From positions 62,001 to 126,000 of the forward strand of contig NZ_BMSE01000024.1 of the NCBI RefSeq assembly GCF_014648995.1: 64,000 bases of DNA, given 5' to 3'. The position numbers and the translations under genes are program-made. Below, piece by piece: positions 41,143-49,935 of the stretch. The notes under the pieces were generated by a model. The model was not told the origin of the DNA. It made no database searches and saw only the letters and a program-made list of their open reading frames with translations. How positions within the stretch are numbered: position 1 is the stretch's first letter; the number at the start of each line of letters is the position of its first letter. This stretch comes from Streptomyces massasporeus. GTDB lineage: Bacteria; Actinomycetota; Actinomycetes; Streptomycetales; Streptomycetaceae.

Positions 41143-42525
41143 TCATGGACGCTTACGGGGGTGGCAGGTCATGGGCATCGGGCCCGGAGCGAGAAAGATG
41201 CCCACCCGCGGCCGGTAGCGGTGCCCCGGCGTGGTGCGCAGGGTCCAGTGGCCGGCGATGGTGGCCAGGGCGATGAGGATCTGGTTCATCGTCATCGCGT
41301 CGCCGATGCACTTGCGTACCCCGGCACCGAAGGTGAGGTCGGCGCAGCGGGGCAGAGGCTTGAGGCGCTCCGGCAGCCAGCGGTCGGGGTCGAAGCGCAG
41401 CGGGTCGGGGTGAACATCCGGATTGCGGTGTACCGCGTAGTTGTTGTACAGGAGCTCGGTGCCCGCCGGCAGTTCCGCCGGTCCGAGACGGACGGGCACG
41501 AGGGTGCGGCGGGCCAGCATCCACACCGCCGGGTACAGCCGCAGGGTCTCCTTGACGACGCGTCGGGTGTACGCGAGCCGGGCCAGGTCCTCGGCCTGCA
41601 CAGGGCGGCCCTGGAGGGCGGAGTCGATCTCGTCATGCACACGCTGCTCGATGTGGGGATGGCGGTGCAGCTCGTACAGGACGTGGGGCAGCACGTCCTT
41701 GAGGCCGTGGACGCCGGCGAAGAGCAGGAACAGCGTGTCGGCGATGATCTGCTGATCGGTGAGCGGCTCGTCCGTGTCCGCGTACCGGGCTCGCAGGAGC
41801 TGGGATAGGACGTCGTCGCCGCCGTCGCCGTGATGGCGGTGGTGGGTGAGAGCGGCGGTGACGGCGGCGCGCAGGCCGGTCAGAGCCCGCGTGAAGCGGC
41901 CAGTGCCCGGGACGTGCGTGAAATGGGCGAGCCGGGGAAGGGCCATGCGCCAGTACAGGCCCGCAGTGGTGTGCGAGGAAAGGCCCGCGATCCCGGCCAC
42001 CACCCGGTCGTGGGCCGGGGTGTCTCCGCACAGGGCGTATGCGTTGACGGTGTACGCGAGTTGAGCCATCGCCAGATCCACCCGGAGCGTCGTGCCGGGC
42101 TGCCACCGGCAGGTCGCTTCTTCGGTGGCCTGCCGGACCGCAGGTGTCCCGGCGGCGATCCGGTGCGGGTGAAAGGCGCGCTGCACGGCACGACGGTGAC
42201 GGCGATGGGATTCGAACAGCGTCAATCCGTCGAACCGCATGTCCATCACCAGGCTTTGGCCGAACTGGGAGCCGATGCCCTCGCTGATCCGCCCCTGTGC
42301 GTAGCTGCGGGCGTCGGTCACCAGCATCTGGTGGAGCAGGTCCGGCGAGTTGACCATGTAGACGTCAGGAGTGAACAGGGGGCCCCGCCCCCGTACCAGC
42401 GGCCCCAGCCTACTGAGCGACACGACGAAGCCGAGCGGGTCACGTACGGCCTTCAGCCCGTGCCCCAGCAGGGGCAGCGCCCCGGGAGCGGTGGGGACGG
42501 CAGGCAAAGGAGCGGAGGCAGTCAC
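41143..42525 (-). CDS. Cytochrome P450
   Basis: 460 residues, normal P450 length. The ExxR motif is in KETLRLYPAVWMLARR; the heme-ligand loop is FGAGVRKCIGDAM with the thiolate Cys. The PERF-like segment is FDPDRWLPERL. The I-helix reads LFLLFAGVHGLKDVLPH, so the usual acid/Thr pair (AG-E/D-T-T) is absent, which may alter oxygen activation. N-terminal region RDPLGFVVSL and substrate segments resemble terpene-hydroxylating P450s. GTG 42525 has GGGAGAG upstream. First gene of the minus-strand terpenoid-type operon and divergent from a GMC oxidoreductase. Confidence 0.9.
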   Translation of the reverse strand: MTASAPLPAVPTAPGALPLLGHGLKAVRDPLGFVVSLSRLGPLVRGRGPLFTPDVYMVNSPDLLHQMLVTDARSYAQGRISEGIGSQFGQSLVMDMRFDGLTLFESHRRHRRAVQRAFHPHRIAAGTPAVRQATEEATCRWQPGTTLRVDLAMAQLAYTVNAYALCGDTPAHDRVVAGIAGLSSHTTAGLYWRMALPRLAHFTHVPGTGRFTRALTGLRAAVTAALTHHRHHGDGGDDVLSQLLRARYADTDEPLTDQQIIADTLFLLFAGVHGLKDVLPHVLYELHRHPHIEQRVHDEIDSALQGRPVQAEDLARLAYTRRVVKETLRLYPAVWMLARRTLVPVRLGPAELPAGTELLYNNYAVHRNPDVHPDPLRFDPDRWLPERLKPLPRCADLTFGAGVRKCIGDAMTMNQILIALATIAGHWTLRTTPGHRYRPRVGIFLAPGPMPMTCHPRKRP

Positions 42526-42551
42526 GGGCACTCTCCCGGATCGTCGCGAGC

Positions 42552-42572
42552 ACATTATGCGACGGGTAATGT
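42552..42572. promoter_or_regulatory. Inverted repeat in the divergent P450/GMC promoter
   Basis: ACATTA, 9 bases, TAATGT. The right arm doubles as a -10 (TAATGT, 42567-42572) for the GMC gene, whose GTG follows 7 bp later; the left arm overlaps a -10-like CATAAT for the P450 on the other strand. One bound regulator could silence both directions. Confidence 0.55.
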
Positions 42573-42579
42573 ACTGGGC

Positions 42580-44136
42580 GTGACGGGTGGGGTGGTCGTG
42601 GAGGCCGTGTATGACGTGCTGGTCGTGGGATCGGGGTTCGGTGGAGCTGTCGCGGCGCTACGGTTGGCGGAGAAGGGGTACCGCGTCGCCGTCGTCGAGA
42701 CCGGGCCGTACCGGAGGCCGGAGGACTTCGCCGCCTCCCCGTGGCAGGCTCACCGCTTGCTGTGGGCTCCCTGGCTCGGGTGCCGGGGGATCGTACGACT
42801 GCGGGTACGGCGCCGGCTGGCCGCCCTGACGGGCATCGGAGTCGGCGGCGGTTCGCTCGTCTACGCGGGGGTGCACTACCTGCCGGACGCAGCCGTACTC
42901 CGGTCACCCTGCTGGGATCCGGCCGTCGACTGGGCTGCCGAACTCGCCCCGCACTACCGGATCGCGCAGCGGATACTGGGCACCACGCCAGTGCCCAGGC
43001 AGGCGGCGGGCGACGACGCCCTGCGGGAGGCGGCCGACGCCCTCGGGGTATCCGGAACCGTGCACGCCACCCGGGTCGGCATCCACTTCGGCCCCCCCGA
43101 CCGACCGGTGCCCGACCCCTTTTTCAACGGCCGTGGCCCGGCACGCAACGGCTGCACCCTGTGCGGACGCTGCGTCCTCGGCTGCCGCACCGGCGCCAAG
43201 AACTCCCTGGACCACAACTACCTCCATCTCGCCGAACTTGCCGGAGCCGACATCCGGCCCCTGACCGAGGCCCGCACTCTCGTCCCGCTGCCGGAAGGCA
43301 CCTGGCAGATCCATACGCGCGGCGGCCATCCAGTGCGTAAGAAGCATGTGCTGACGGCGCGCCAGGTGGTGCTGGCGGGCGGCGCCTGGGGCACAGTGGA
43401 ACTCCTGCACCGCTCCCGCCCTCACCTGCCGCGACTCTCGCCTGCGCTGGGCACGCACACCCGGACCAACCGCGAGGTGTTCACAGCCGTCTGGGCCGAG
43501 GACTTCGACGTCGGCCCCGGCGTCGCCATCAGCTCCGCACTGCGGCCACACCCCGATCTGCTGGTACAGATGTGCCGCTTCGGATCCGGCTCCCATCCGG
43601 CGGCGCTGCTCACCGCGCCGGTGCCGCTTTCCTGGCGGGACTTCGGCCGTCGCAGCGCCGTGCTCTTCGCCATGGAACAGCGGGACTCACATCTGACCAG
43701 CCACTACCGACACGGCCCGTTCGGCGGGCGGATGAGCTTCCGCCCCGGCAGCCTCCAACCCGAACCAGTGCGGCTGCCGGCCGCCGAGACCGTCGCCGGC
43801 CACCACGCCCGCCTCATCAAGGGCCGGGCCCGCCCCCTGTGGAACACCGTCCTGGGACTGCCGGTCACCGCCCATCTCTTGGGCGGATGCCGCATCGGCA
43901 CCGACCCCGCCACGAGTGTCGCCGACCCCTACCACCGCATCCACGGCTATCCGACCCTGCACATCGCCGACGCCTCCGCAGTTCCCGCCAACCTGGGCGT
44001 CAACCCGGCGCTGACCGTGACCGCGATGGCCGAGCGGGCCTTCGCCACCTGGCCCGACGCGGGCCGCCCCGATCAACGCCCGTACCAGCACGAGCCGTAC
44101 CGGCCCATCCCCTTCCCCGCGACCCCGAGGACATAG
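42580..44136 (+). CDS. GMC-family FAD oxidoreductase (cholesterol-oxidase-like)
   Basis: About 518 residues. FAD Rossmann motif VVGSGFGGAVAALRLAEKGY (about residues 13-32), GIGVGGGSLVYAGV, a cysteine-rich loop NGCTLCGRCVLGCRTGAKNS typical of the cholesterol-oxidase-like GMC branch, and the C-terminal catalytic/FAD segment HLLGGCRIGTDP with SAVPANLGVNPALTVTAMAE. It oxidises an alcohol to a carbonyl, plausibly the alcohol introduced by the divergent P450. Start uncertain: GTG 42580, 42592 and 42598 are in frame and none has a clear ribosome site; the nearby -10 suggests leaderless translation from 42580. The next gene begins 7 bp after its stop. Confidence 0.88.
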   Translation: MTGGVVVEAVYDVLVVGSGFGGAVAALRLAEKGYRVAVVETGPYRRPEDFAASPWQAHRLLWAPWLGCRGIVRLRVRRRLAALTGIGVGGGSLVYAGVHYLPDAAVLRSPCWDPAVDWAAELAPHYRIAQRILGTTPVPRQAAGDDALREAADALGVSGTVHATRVGIHFGPPDRPVPDPFFNGRGPARNGCTLCGRCVLGCRTGAKNSLDHNYLHLAELAGADIRPLTEARTLVPLPEGTWQIHTRGGHPVRKKHVLTARQVVLAGGAWGTVELLHRSRPHLPRLSPALGTHTRTNREVFTAVWAEDFDVGPGVAISSALRPHPDLLVQMCRFGSGSHPAALLTAPVPLSWRDFGRRSAVLFAMEQRDSHLTSHYRHGPFGGRMSFRPGSLQPEPVRLPAAETVAGHHARLIKGRARPLWNTVLGLPVTAHLLGGCRIGTDPATSVADPYHRIHGYPTLHIADASAVPANLGVNPALTVTAMAERAFATWPDAGRPDQRPYQHEPYRPIPFPATPRT

Positions 44137-44142
44137 CCCCCC

Positions 44143-44640
44143 GTGCCCCACCCGCTCGTCGTCCGCCTCGGCACCACCCGTGCCTTCACCCGGATCGCCC
44201 CCCATGTGCTGCCTCGATGCGACCTGCTCGTCCACCGGCTCACCCGCGGTCGGCTCCTGCCCAGTCGGCTGTTCGTCGACACCATCATGCTGACCACCAC
44301 CGGACATCGCAGCGGCCTGATGCGCACCACGCCGCTGTGCGCCCATCAGGATCCGGACGGCACCTGGATCGTCGTGGCCAGCAACTTCGGCCGCAGCCGC
44401 GACCCGGCATGGAGCACCAACCTGCTGCACGACCCCAGAGCCACGGTCACCACCCAGGCCCGCGCCTGGCCGGTCACCGCACGGCAGCTCACGACCCACG
44501 AGAAGCAACAGCAGCGCCCCCGCATCCTGTTGGCTCTACCGGTATACGACACCTACGCCGCCCGCGCTGGCCGGTACATCCGCGTCTTCTGCCTCACCCC
44601 GATCACCGCTCAACCCACCGATCGAGCCCTCTTCACATGA
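44143..44640 (+). CDS. Deazaflavin (F420)-dependent nitroreductase-family protein (Ddn-like)
   Basis: 165 residues. Signature segments of the F420-dependent Ddn/split-barrel family are TTTGHRSGLMRTTPL, IVVASNFGRSRDPAWSTNLL and HDPRATV, as in M. tuberculosis Ddn. These enzymes use F420H2 to reduce quinones or enones. GTG 44143 lies seven bases after the GMC stop, so the two are co-transcribed. In context it may reduce a double bond in the terpenoid-type product. The end is close to IS debris. Confidence 0.87.
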   Translation: MPHPLVVRLGTTRAFTRIAPHVLPRCDLLVHRLTRGRLLPSRLFVDTIMLTTTGHRSGLMRTTPLCAHQDPDGTWIVVASNFGRSRDPAWSTNLLHDPRATVTTQARAWPVTARQLTTHEKQQQRPRILLALPVYDTYAARAGRYIRVFCLTPITAQPTDRALFT

Positions 44641-44829
44641 GGACGGCACCGGCAAGGGGCTAGCTGTATTGACCCGCGGCGGCACGGCGTATCGCCGCCG
44701 AAGCGATCAAGATGCCTTGGGGCACCATCCGCCAAGCCCGGCACACGGTCGCTGCCAGCCCGGGACGCCGACATTCCACGCCCCCGGTACCCGGCCCGGG
44801 CTTGCGCCCAAGGCGACAGAGAAGTTCGT

Positions 44830-45455
44830 CTTCCGGCCGGCTCGTCTGCGGTGCGGGACGATCAGACCGGTGCCCAGGTAGGCGCCGTCCGCGATCACGG
44901 TCGTGCCTGCTGCCACGGCCGGCAGGCCAGACTTCCGCCACACGTGTGCGTCTGCCTTGTTGCCGGGTGCGGGCCGGGCGGAGGCCACCACCAGGCGAGT
45001 GTCGGCATCGATGATGACCTGCACATTCGCCGAGAATCGGTAGGTGCGTGAGGAGGCTGCGACCTTGCGGTCACGGACCGGGATCAGGGTGCCGTCCACG
45101 ATCCATAACCGGTCGACGTCCGCACAGGGCTGGGCGCCGGCTCCAGCGCAAGCAGCGACCCAAGACGCCGGATGCCCCGGCAGACCGTGGCAGGTGAGCA
45201 GCCGAAGAGCGGTGCGAGCTGCCGCATCGTGAGGTTCGTGCGCTAGTACTCGGCCACCAGCAGCACCCGCTCGGCCAACTCAAGACACCACGGCCGGCCA
45301 TCACCAGGACCGTTGCCACCTCGTTCCCGCACCACCGGAAGCAGCTTCTCGAACCGCCCCATCGGCAACCCGGTGGACGTCTCCACCCACACCGGCTCAG
45401 CCTCAACACCCCACCCATACACGCAAAATGCACACCACCAAGCCTTCTGCAACAC
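44830..45455 (-). mobile_element. IS5-family transposase pseudogene
   Basis: On the minus strand: VETSTGLPMGRFEKLLPVVR, LELAERVLLVAEY, a TAG stop at 45244-45246 in place of the expected Tyr/Trp codon, RTNLTMRQLAPLFGCSPATV, a frame change near 45095, then VDGTLIPVRDRKVAASSRTY, FSANVQVIIDADTRLVV and VIADGAYLGTGLIVPHRRRA. These match Streptomyces IS5-type transposases including the first two DDE aspartates. The C-terminal third is lost near 44835. The remainder of 44641-45656 shows no gene. Confidence 0.8.
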
Positions 45456-45656
45456 CCTTTATGAACTGCGCGTCCCGTCGGCACTCGTTTCGACCACCAT
45501 CGCTCCCCTGAACCGCCTTTCCACGAGCCGGCATGGTGGCCGCACGCATAGCGAACCCTCGAACTATGTTGCCCCGCCACATGTGCGCCTGACCTGCGGA
45601 TTCCTACGGTGTGGCGACACGCAAACGTCCCAGTCACACCCCAGGAAGTGGTGCCG

Positions 45657-47048
45657 ATGTCGTCGCCCGCAGCCGCTCCACCAGCCCCCGCCAGCCTCAA
45701 GCGCATCGTCGCCGCGTCCCTCATCGGCACCACCATCGAGTGGTACGACTTCTTCCTCTACGGCTCCGCCGCCGCGCTCGTGTTCAACAAGCTGTTCTTC
45801 CCGGACTCCGACCCGCTCGTCGGCACCCTGCTGTCGTTCCTGACGTACGCGGTCGGGTTCGCCGCCCGGCCGCTGGGCGCGCTGGTGTTCGGGCACTACG
45901 GTGACCGGCTCGGACGCAAGAAGCTGCTGGTGCTGAGCCTGCTGCTGATGGGCGGGGCCACCTTCGCCATCGGGCTGCTGCCCACACATGCCTCCATCGG
46001 GACGGCCGCGCCGGTGCTGCTCACCGTGCTCCGGCTGGTCCAGGGATTCGCGCTCGGTGGTGAATGGGGCGGTGCCGTGCTGCTGGTGTCGGAGCACGGG
46101 GACGCCCGGCGGCGCGGGTTCTGGGCGTCGTGGCCGCAGACCGGCGCACCGGCGGGGCAGCTCCTCGCCACCGGTGTGCTGTCGCTGCTCACGGCCCTGC
46201 TGTCGGACGCCGCGTTCGGCAGCTGGGGCTGGCGGATCCCGTTCCTGCTGTCCGGTGTGCTGGTGATCGTCGGTTTGTGGATTCGTCTGTCTGTCGATGA
46301 ATCGCCGGTGTTCAAGGAGGCGTTGGCGCAGGCCGAGGCCCGCAAGGCGGACGTCGCGGCGGAGGCCGAGAAGCTGCCGCTCGTCTCCGTGCTGCGGCAC
46401 CACTGGCGTGACGTGCTGGTCGCCATGGGCGCGCGCATGGCGGAGAACATCAGCTACTACGTCATCACCGCGTTCATCCTCGTCTACGCCACCACCTCGG
46501 CCGGCGTCTCCAAGCAGACCGCGCTCAACTCGGTGCTGATCGCCTCGGCCGTGCACTTCGCGGTGATCCCCGCGTGGGGCGCGCTGTCCGACCGGATCGG
46601 CCGCCGGCCGGTCTATCTGATCGGTGCGGTCGGGGTCGGGCTGTGGATGTTCCCGTTCTTCTCGCTCATCGACACCGGCGGCTTCGGCAACCTGATCCTC
46701 GCCGTGACGGTCGGACTGGTCCTGCACGGGGCGATGTACGCACCCCAGGCCGCGTTCTTCTCCGAGATGTTCGCGACGCGCATGCGTTACTCCGGTGCGT
46801 CGATCGGCGCGCAGTTCGCCTCGGTCGCGGCGGGCGCGCCCGCACCGCTGATCGCCACCGCGCTGTTGTCCGACTACGGCAGCTCCACGCCGATCGCCCT
46901 GTACGTCATCGCCGCCGCCGTGCTCACGGTCATCGCGGTGGCGGCGGCCAAGGAGACGCGCAACCGGGACCTGGCCGACGTCGCGGTTCCCCCCGGACAG
47001 GGCGCGGACCGGACGGCCACCGCCCCGGAGGACGCCCGCACCGCCTGA
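45657..47048 (+). CDS. MFS transporter, metabolite:H+ symporter (MHS) family
   Basis: 463 residues with 12 predicted helices. The MHS signature start IGTTIEWYDFFLYGSAAAL and the loop GHYGDRLGRKKLLVLSLLLM are clear, with RLVQGFALGGEWGGAVLL in helix 4-5. MHS members import carboxylates such as shikimate, alpha-ketoglutarate or related acids. ATG 45657 has AGGAAG upstream. It converges with a PucR-like regulator and a 3-hydroxybutyrate-dehydrogenase-like gene, so it probably imports a hydroxy or keto acid such as 3-hydroxybutyrate. Confidence 0.9.
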   Translation: MSSPAAAPPAPASLKRIVAASLIGTTIEWYDFFLYGSAAALVFNKLFFPDSDPLVGTLLSFLTYAVGFAARPLGALVFGHYGDRLGRKKLLVLSLLLMGGATFAIGLLPTHASIGTAAPVLLTVLRLVQGFALGGEWGGAVLLVSEHGDARRRGFWASWPQTGAPAGQLLATGVLSLLTALLSDAAFGSWGWRIPFLLSGVLVIVGLWIRLSVDESPVFKEALAQAEARKADVAAEAEKLPLVSVLRHHWRDVLVAMGARMAENISYYVITAFILVYATTSAGVSKQTALNSVLIASAVHFAVIPAWGALSDRIGRRPVYLIGAVGVGLWMFPFFSLIDTGGFGNLILAVTVGLVLHGAMYAPQAAFFSEMFATRMRYSGASIGAQFASVAAGAPAPLIATALLSDYGSSTPIALYVIAAAVLTVIAVAAAKETRNRDLADVAVPPGQGADRTATAPEDARTA

Positions 47049-47072
47049 CCCGCCAGGAGCAGTGATCTGCGG

Positions 47073-47099
47073 CCCCCGTACGCAGGCTGCGTACGGGGG
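47073..47099. terminator. Strong bidirectional terminator
   Basis: Perfect 13-base arms (CCCCCGTACGCAG / CTGCGTACGGGGG) around one G, between the convergent transporter and PucR-like genes; it overlaps neither reading frame. Confidence 0.85.
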
Positions 47100-49004
47100 T
47101 CAGTGCTGTGCCGGGGCCGACAACTGGTGCAGGCGCAGCGCGAGCTGGATCTCCAGGGTCCGGGCCGGGCTCTGCCAGTCGTCGCCGAGGAGACGGCCGA
47201 CGCGCTCCAGGCGCTGAGCGACCGTGTTCACATGGACGTGCAGTTCGTCCTTGGTGCGGGCGGGGCTCATGCCGCAGGCGAAGTACGCATCGAGGGTGCG
47301 CAGCAGTTCCGTGCCACGCCGCCGGTCGTAGGCGACGACCTGGCCGATGGTGCGGTCGACGAAGCCCGGGATGTCGCGGTCGCCGGCCAGGAGCAGTCCC
47401 AGGAAGCCGAAGTCCTCGGCGGCGGCCCCGTCCCCGGCACGGCCGAGGACGCGCAGGGCTTCGAGGCAGCGGCGGGCCTCCCCGTAGGCCGTGGCCACGG
47501 TCTCGGGGCGGGTGGCGAGGTCCTCGGCGGGTGCGGAAGCGCCGACGGTGACCGGTGCGTGGACCGCCGTGCCCAGATGCCGGGCTGCGCGCCGGGCCAG
47601 GCCGGTCGCCGTGTCGCCGGGGCCGAGGGGCAGCAGCAGGACGGTGCCCCCGTCGCGCGCGGCGGCCAGGCCGTGCCGCGTCGCGGCCAGGTGGGACGCC
47701 GCCGCTGCCAGGCGTCTGCGGACGTCCGCCTCCTGGTCGGCGTCGGCCGCGGTGCCCTCGAGCCGCGCGGCCAGCACCACGTGGAGCGCGTCCAGGTCGG
47801 CGTGCAGCCGGGCGGCGCGCTCCCGCAGCAGGCGCGGGTCGCGGTCGCGGGCGTCCAGCAGGTCGTCCAGCAGCTCACCGCGCACCCGCTGTTCGGCCTC
47901 GGCGGCGGATCTGCGGGCCAGGAGCAGCAGGGAGGTGACCATGGCAGCGCGCTCCAGGGTGCGCTGGTCGACGGGGTCGAGCCCCGGGTGCCCGCGCAGG
48001 ACCAGTGCGCCGAGCAGTTCGCCGCCTGCGGCGACGGCGGCGATCCAGGCGTCCTCGTGCAGCACCGCGTGCCCCTCTGCGCCGGACTTCTCCAGGGCGC
48101 CGGCGGGCGCGGCGGCGGCCTCGGCGAACGCCACGGTGCCGTCGAGGATCTCGGAGACCGCGGCGGCCACGTCGTGCACGCCTCCGCCGCGCAGGACGAG
48201 TTCGGCGAGCCGGTCGTGCACGTCGGAGGCGCGCTCGATGACGCCGCTGCGGTCGCGGATGATCTCGTTCGCCCGCTCCAGGCCGGCGAGGGCTGACCGG
48301 GTCTCGGCGAGCAGGTTGGCGGTGTCGATGGCGGCCGCGGCGAGGGCGGCGAAGGAGCCGAGCAGGGCGATCTGCTCCCGCTCGAAGACCCGGGCGCGGC
48401 GGTCCGCGGCGAACAGCACGCCGATGACGTGGTGCCCGAGCGTCAGTGGCACACCGAGGATGGCCACCAGACCCTCGTCCCGCACGCCCGCGTCGATGGT
48501 GAGCGTGTGCTGGAAGCGGTCGTCCTTGAAGTAGTCGTCGGTGACATAGGGGCGCGCGGTCTGGGCGACCAGGCCGCCGAGTCCCTCCCCCATGCCGAGC
48601 CGCAGCTGCTGGAACCGGGCCGCGACCGAGCCCTCGGTGACCCGCATGTAGGTGTCGCCGCGCTCCGTGTCGTTCAGGCTGAGGTAGGCGACGTCGGTGC
48701 CCAGCAGCGAGCGGGCGCGCTGCACGATCGCCTGGAGTACGGCGTCGAGGTCGCGCAGCCCGGCGAGGTCGTGGGCGGTCTCGAACAGCGCGGACAGCTC
48801 GGCCTCGCGTCGGCGTCGCCCCTCCAGCTCGGCGCGCACGCGCAGGGCGAGCGGCTTGGCCTGCCGGAGCGCGGCGATCCATTCCGCCGGGCGCCCTTCG
48901 GCACGCGCGAGCAGCTCCGGCTGCTCATAGGCGTCGGCCGACGCGCCCCGGGCCAGGAGCTCGAGGAACGGCATTTCGGCGGACTGCACGTGATCGCTGG
49001 ACAT
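47100..49004 (-). CDS. GAF-domain, PucR-type helix-turn-helix regulator
   Basis: 634 residues. A short helical N-terminus, a GAF domain (about 90-235; LGTDVAYLSLNDTERGDTYM, PYVTDDYFKDDRF), a coiled coil, a central GGDEF-like PucR region (about 400-540), and the C-terminal PucR/CdaR HTH (about 570-625; TLDAYFACGMSPARTKDELH, HVNTVAQRLERVGRLLG). Such regulators sense small acids and activate catabolic genes. ATG 49004 is used, with a weak ribosome site; a GTG/ATG at 49022 is possible. It lies 76 bp downstream of the SDR gene on the same strand and converges with the MHS transporter. Confidence 0.87.
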   Translation of the reverse strand: MSSDHVQSAEMPFLELLARGASADAYEQPELLARAEGRPAEWIAALRQAKPLALRVRAELEGRRRREAELSALFETAHDLAGLRDLDAVLQAIVQRARSLLGTDVAYLSLNDTERGDTYMRVTEGSVAARFQQLRLGMGEGLGGLVAQTARPYVTDDYFKDDRFQHTLTIDAGVRDEGLVAILGVPLTLGHHVIGVLFAADRRARVFEREQIALLGSFAALAAAAIDTANLLAETRSALAGLERANEIIRDRSGVIERASDVHDRLAELVLRGGGVHDVAAAVSEILDGTVAFAEAAAAPAGALEKSGAEGHAVLHEDAWIAAVAAGGELLGALVLRGHPGLDPVDQRTLERAAMVTSLLLLARRSAAEAEQRVRGELLDDLLDARDRDPRLLRERAARLHADLDALHVVLAARLEGTAADADQEADVRRRLAAAASHLAATRHGLAAARDGGTVLLLPLGPGDTATGLARRAARHLGTAVHAPVTVGASAPAEDLATRPETVATAYGEARRCLEALRVLGRAGDGAAAEDFGFLGLLLAGDRDIPGFVDRTIGQVVAYDRRRGTELLRTLDAYFACGMSPARTKDELHVHVNTVAQRLERVGRLLGDDWQSPARTLEIQLALRLHQLSAPAQH

Positions 49005-49080
49005 GCTCACAGGATTCACCATGACCGGCCGGTCCCGTCAGCCCTGTGGACAACTCCCCCGGGCGGACGGAAGCGGCTGC

Positions 49081-49881
49081 TCAGTGGGCGGTCCAGCCAC
49101 CGTCGAGCACGAGCGAGGTACCGGTCACGAAGGAGGCCTGCGGACTGCACAGGTACGCCACCGCCTCGGCGACCTCCTCCGGCTCGATCAGCCGTTTGAC
49201 GGCGCTGTCCTGCAGCAGCACCTCGGACAGCACCCGCTCCTCGGGGATGCCGTGCGCCTGCGCCTGGTCGGTGAGCTGCTTCTCGACCAGGGGGGTGCGC
49301 ACATAGGCGGGGTTCACACAGTTCGAGGTGACACCGTGGGGAGCGCCTTCGAGGGCGGTGGTCTTGGACAGTCCCTCCAGACCGTGTTTGGCGGCCACAT
49401 AGGCGGACTTGTAGGCAGAGGCGCGCAGCCCGTGGACGGACGACACGTTCACGACGCGGCCCCACCCCTGCCCGTACATGTGGGGCAGGGCCCCGCGGAT
49501 GAGCCGGAACGGTGCCTCCAGCATCACGGTGAGCACCGTGTGGAACACCTCGGGCGGGAACTCCTCGATGGGGCGCACCAGTTGGAGTCCGGCGTTGTTG
49601 ACGAGGACGTCGGTGCCCGCGGCGGCGAGTTCGGCGGCGTCCAGGTCGGTGAGGTCGAGGACGTGCGGCTCCACCGTGCCGGCGAGGCCGCGCCCCTGGT
49701 CGGCCAGTGCCTCGAGACCCGAGGCGTCCCGGTCGACGGCTCTCACCTTGGCCCCGGCGGCAGCGAGCCGCAGGGCACAGGCACGGCCGATGCCACCGGC
49801 GGCGCCGGTGACGAGTGCGGTGCGGCCGCCCAGGTCGAGCGGGGAGGCGTGGGGGGCCGGGAGGGCAGGGGGCGCGGTCAT
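49081..49881 (-). CDS. 3-hydroxybutyrate dehydrogenase-like SDR
   Basis: 266 residues, classical short-chain dehydrogenase. TALVTGAAGGIGRACAL (NAD-binding TGxxxGIG), NNAGLQ, catalytic Ser in VVNVSSVHGL and YxxxK in SAYVAAKHGLEGL, and the late KRLIEPEEVAEAVAYLCS and TGTSLVLDGGW that mark the 3-hydroxybutyrate dehydrogenase group. It oxidises (R)-3-hydroxybutyrate to acetoacetate with NAD. Just upstream (49900-49930) are repeated CCCCAT/TGTGGTCACA elements that could be the operator. Confidence 0.85.
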   Translation of the reverse strand: MTAPPALPAPHASPLDLGGRTALVTGAAGGIGRACALRLAAAGAKVRAVDRDASGLEALADQGRGLAGTVEPHVLDLTDLDAAELAAAGTDVLVNNAGLQLVRPIEEFPPEVFHTVLTVMLEAPFRLIRGALPHMYGQGWGRVVNVSSVHGLRASAYKSAYVAAKHGLEGLSKTTALEGAPHGVTSNCVNPAYVRTPLVEKQLTDQAQAHGIPEERVLSEVLLQDSAVKRLIEPEEVAEAVAYLCSPQASFVTGTSLVLDGGWTAH

Positions 49882-49935
49882 GGTTCGACCCTAGGCAGCG
49901 CCCCTACCCCACCCCATGTGGTCACACCCCATAGT

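Noticed and set aside
44690..44760. Plus-strand HTH-like stretch AAEAIKMPWGTIRQARH
   Set aside because: Too short, inside IS debris, no continuation.
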